This document shows positions 60,292 through 64,000 of a DNA stretch of 64,000 bases, piece after piece. The stretch comes from Fulvia fulva (Eukaryota > Ascomycota > Dothideomycetes > Mycosphaerellales > Mycosphaerellaceae), in NCBI RefSeq assembly GCF_020509005.1, contig NC_063017.1, positions 2,914,001 through 2,978,000 of the forward strand, given 5' to 3'. The notes under the pieces were generated by a model that saw only the letters and a list, made by a program, of their open reading frames with translations, was not told where the DNA came from and searched no databases. A program made the position numbers and the translations under genes. Positions within the stretch are counted from its first letter, which is position 1. Each line of letters begins with the position of its first letter.

Positions 60292-60439
60292 TATAATTGT
60301 GTTAATATAAAGTAGCTAGGTACGTAGGAAAGAGGAGCGCGAGGTGCGCCGAGGTTATACACAGCCGAGGCGCGCTAGTGACGCGCGGTCACGTGACCTA
60401 TATACTAGCTGACTATTTACTAGGCCTAGGGCCGTGATA
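60292..60439 (-). repeat. 3' LTR of gypsy Z, inverted, with a short end deletion
   Basis: On the minus strand it starts TATCACGGCC and has the palindrome GGTCACGTGACC (60387-60398) and the Z variant AGTAAATAGTCAGCTAG. The end reads ACAATTATAAACTATAG; compared with the 5' LTR, ten bases are missing, as expected from slippage between two TTATAAAC repeats spanning the LTR end and the target. Confidence 0.75.
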
Positions 60440-63400
60440 CTACCCCCCTTCAAAATCGCGCTCAGTCCCTTAAGCTCGCATTATCGCTACTACGAAAGCA
60501 GTGTTATCTTCTATATTATCATTTCTATTACCTCTATTATCTATTCTATCCGCTGTTATATCGTCGTTACTACCTCGGTCGGTATTATTGTATCCTCCGC
60601 GGTAGCTAACCTAGCCTATATAAGTCGTGATTTCGTACTTACCGTAGCAATTTACGAACTCCGCGAAAGAGTTCGTTATAGCTTCTATTACTTATATTAA
60701 GGAAGAGCTATAGTACCTATTACTAACTAATATTAGCGGTATAGCTATAGTTACTAAGTTAAGGGAAGATTGCTATTCGCGTTAACGCTTGTCTTATACT
60801 TATCTACTATCGGTCATCTTTCTTAAAGTAGCCGCCTACGGGTCTCTACTTATACTAGTCTTAGGCTCGTAGCTCTTAACCGGTAGTAGAGCTATAGGTA
60901 CCTACGTGATTAGTATACGTAGCCCTCCTATAGTTACTAGGTTAGACGTAGCTATTAACGAAGCGTTTATAGTATCGCTAATCATGCCGTCTTTGGGTAT
61001 ATCCTCGTTCGGAATCCACCCTAGTAGTAGTATAAAGCCGGCTAGCCTATCCTTCGTAGGATAGTTATAGTAGAAATCCGCGATAGAGGCGGCGGTAGTA
61101 TCTATTAACTCCTTAGCGGGCTCCTAAGTAGGCTTACTATAACTAACCTATTATTCTAGATACTCGTATTGTCTCTCCTTCCTTCTACTACGTGGCGCTA
61201 GTCCTAGCGGTAGTGTGCTCTTTATATCTAGTATTGTGTCTAGTAACTAATACGTACTTATATCGCTATTATCGTCTTCTACCTCTATAGGTACTAGTAG
61301 TAGTTGTACTTAGCCTAGTATCGGTTCGTATACCGGTATTAGTAGGTAAGCGTAGAAGCCGTTATATAAGTTACTTAGCGATCGCGGTAAATCTAGGCGA
61401 TACGTGTCGTATAGAAGTACTTTAGTAATCGTATAAGGTCCGGTATAGCGGTAGTTAAGCTTCTTTAACGGGCGCTTAGTACGCTAGTTACGAGTACTAA
61501 GGTGCACTATATCACCTACTTCGTATCGTAGTACGATCGTACGGTGTTTATTCGCGTACTCGGCTTACGACGCTTATACTATCTCTATCGAGTCTCTTAG
61601 TTTATAGCGAAGCTCTGTTATACGCTATACGAAGGCATTTACTAATTCCGCGTCTAGGCGTTATTTATATAGGAGTAGCTATATAGGTAGGTTGAGCTCT
61701 ATATCCGCGTATCTCGGATTCTTACTAATGTTAGCTATAAAGGGGCTTATACTAGTCGTTTCAGAGACATAGTTATTAGCTATAAATTCTACGAGCGGTA
61801 ACTAGTCCGGCTAGTCATCTTATATATAGCTAATAAATGTACGTAGATATTGCTCTATTATCTTATTCGTATTCTCGCTCTATCTATCGGTCTTAGGATA
61901 ATATCTAGTAGAGATCTTACGCCTAATCTATAGTAGTTTATAAAGGCGTCCCTAAAAGGCTGAAATCTATTAAGGTCCGCGGTCCGATATAATCGTCTTT
62001 AGTAATCCGTAGCGTAAGAAGATGTGCTTAATGTAGACGTAGGCGATGTATTTAGCTATCATTTCGAGAACTAGGATATAGTAGCGCTCCTTACCTAGTC
62101 TATTAGTCACCGTGAGCGCATTCTTATACTATTGACCGTCGGCCGTACACTTCGCTCTAGGCAAGTCGATAACGAAGTCTATAGCGACATTATCCTAAGT
62201 ATCGAAGGGGACAGGTAGTAGGGCCAAAAGTCCGTACTATAGTTCGTTAATACTACGGCTATTACGATATGTCCGGTAGGCGCGTACGAAAGATCTAATA
62301 AAACGGGTTATCCTTAGCTATATATAATATCGTAACACGAGCCTACTCGTAGTAGTCTTACCTAGGTGTCCGGCTACCGGTATATCGTAAAAGGCTTTAA
62401 CTATACGTATATAGATAGTGTTCTCCTTATCCTCTATAGGTAGAACGAAGAGGCTATACCCGCTATATCGGTTCTTAATATATATTATACCGTCGACTAG
62501 CATTACGTACTTATCGTCTATCTTGTTCTTTCGGAGTAGTTTCACTAGTTCTCCTACCGCGAGTTAGGTAGTAGCTTCGACTACGTCATCTTGTTCATAT
62601 AGCTTACTAATATCTACTACTAGGGCTTCGTCTATAACTACTCCTTCTACTTCGGATACGGATAGTCTTAGGATCTAGCTTACGCTAACCGATAGGAAGT
62701 GTTCTAGTTTTAGTAGTACCCTGTCCTATTAAGTATAACGCGGATCTGACTTGTTATATAAGATAGCGTCTTAGGAACGTCGAGTAAGGCTGTCTAGCTT
62801 CGCTCCTTATACTCCTAGTCGGTATACGATCTTAAAGAAGAACTATAATAAGAACTCGGCCTACCTAGCTTAGCGTCTATTTAGCTACTTAGATATTATA
62901 AAGTATTCTAAGTTCTTATAGTCGCTATAGACGAGTATAGGGTAGCCGCTTAGGTCGGCAAAGTTCTCGAAGTCTAGTTTATCGATATCGCCGGCTATTA
63001 GCTCTAGCTCCTATTCCTTAAACGCCTTAATAATCACGAGTAACTCCTTATTATAGATGTCGTAGTTATACTCCTACGGGCTCATCTTTTTCGATAGGTA
63101 TACGATAGGGCGGAGGATGTTGTCCTCGTTATATTACGATAGGACTGCTACGGTCATAAAGTCGCTTACGTTAGTCTCTAAGACGGTACGTCTCCCGGGG
63201 ATAAACATCGCTAGTACTGTTCCCTTAGCGTCGGTAAATGCTTGCTTTAGTCCTTCGAACGTATTCTAATATTCGTTTGTCTAGTACTAGGGGTTGTCCT
63301 TCTTAGTTAGCTTTACTATAGGTAGACCTATCTTACTATAGTCCTTAATAAAGCGTCGATAGAAGCCTAAGAATCTATTAAACGTAAGGATATCCTTTAC

Positions 63401-64000
63401 GTTAGTAGGAGTCCTCTATTTACGTATCGCTTAAACCTTAGCTAGGTCTATTAATACGCTATCCTTACCGATAATCAATCCGAGGTACTTAGTAGACTAA
63501 GTATAGAACTCGTATTTAGAGATATCGAGCTAAAGGCCTACCTTACCGTACTTACGGAGCACCTTCTTTATATACTCGATATGTTCTTCAAGCGTGTCGC
63601 TAAAGATTAGGATGTCGTCGAGGTACGCGGACGTAAAGTCGTCGAGGAACTCTCTTAGGGTATTGTTAATATACAATTGAAATGTCCCGGGTATATTATA
63701 TAGTCTAAACGGTATTACTAAGTACTCGAACTAGCTATACCGTATCGTAAATACCGTGAGCTATTCCGACCCTTCCGCTATACGTATACGGTTAAAGGCG
63801 GCGATAATATCTAGCTTAGTAAAGTACTTCTTCCCTATAATACGGTTGAGTGTGTCCTATATTAGGGGCATAGGATACCTAGATTTTATCGTACGTTTGT
63901 TTACCTATCTATAGTCGATATAAACTCTAAGTCCTCCGCTAGGTTTCTTAACGATAAGTATAGGTAAAGATGCGTCTGCCCTTCCTTCGTATCTACGGAT
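60440..64000 (-). mobile_element. Gypsy Z, 3' half: pol from RT to end (inverted, continues past the window)
   Basis: On the minus strand, from the right edge: RT with [24 protein letters not shown] and [15 protein letters not shown] (near 63,600-63,625); RNase H (about 62,900-63,240); an integrase zinc-binding region with a 75-codon open stretch at 62318-62545 (AGHLGKTTTSRLVL); and the integrase core and C-terminus down to about 61,450. The polypurine tract CCCCCC lies at 60,443. Expected protease and gag are found instead at 41,230-44,460. Trp codons are mostly stops. Confidence 0.82.

Larger units (their letters stand above)
17746..64000. repeat. RIP-mutated nested transposon block
   Basis: From here to the window end the sequence is rich in TA, TAG and CTA and poor in CA and TG, while CG stays common. 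Recognisable transposon proteins can be read through it, but their Trp codons mostly appear as TAG and many Gln codons as TAG/TAA. This is the CpA-to-TpA signature of repeat-induced point mutation. The only large segment without it is the LINE at 30,146-35,043; the copia element is milder than the gypsy copies. No host gene is recognisable, and the many 60-100 codon frames in the block are accidental. Confidence 0.9.

Noticed and set aside
60434..60700. An 88-codon plus-strand frame with hydrophobic segments
   Set aside because: It lies antisense to the 3' end of gypsy Z, in TpA-rich sequence that yields Ile/Tyr/Ser runs. There is no sign of a real gene.
17746..64000. Alternative genetic code with TAG read as Trp/Gln, suggested by long protein matches with TAG inside
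   Set aside because: The host genes next to it use TGG for Trp and end with TAG (for example CRD1). The TAGs are confined to repeats and follow the RIP pattern.

Overview
The window looks like nuclear DNA of a filamentous ascomycete. Its conserved genes (INO80, BRX1, UFD1, cardiolipin synthase) are fungal in sequence, its introns are 57-76 nt with fungal GT...CTAA(C/T)...AG signals, and its repeats carry repeat-induced point mutation (RIP). A dothideomycete is my guess; the species cannot be named from sequence alone.

Bases 1 to about 17,745 are ordinary gene-rich DNA. In order they hold: the 3' end of a Ser/Gln/Pro-rich protein (+); mitochondrial cardiolipin synthase (+, one clear intron, first exon unresolved); the chromatin remodeller INO80 (-, with two 3n introns hidden inside one long reading frame); ribosome-biogenesis factor BRX1 (+); a doubtful small gene (-); a Gly-rich-tailed hypothetical protein (-); UFD1 (+, intron directly after the ATG); and an intron-containing tRNA-Ala(AGC). 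INO80/BRX1 and the hypothetical gene/UFD1 are divergent pairs sharing upstream regions.

At about 17,745 the composition changes abruptly. The remaining 46 kb is a nest of transposons with no host gene that I can see. CpA/TpG is depleted, TpA is abundant, CpG is kept, and Trp and Gln codons have mostly become TAG/TAA. I resolve Fot1/pogo-type DNA transposons, three Ty3/gypsy elements (called X, Y and Z), a Ty1/copia element with 159-bp LTRs, and five LINE copies (A-E). All five LINEs end in an ATCT-repeat tail, and each has a recognisable target-site duplication.

Three points stand out. (1) LINE C (30,146-35,043) is almost untouched by RIP, keeps both reading frames apart from one stop codon, and is almost free of CpG, the opposite of everything around it. 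(2) Gypsy Y sits inside X and Z inside Y, but their second halves lie in inverted orientation 15-27 kb away. LTR-specific variants and a 5-bp target duplication show which halves belong together, so an inversion (or misassembly) has split the nest, most simply by recombination between two inverted copia copies, one beyond the right edge. (3) LINEs A and D are the same internally deleted 2.84-kb derivative with a private 5' kilobase, each with its own target duplication, so a non-autonomous LINE family was mobilised.
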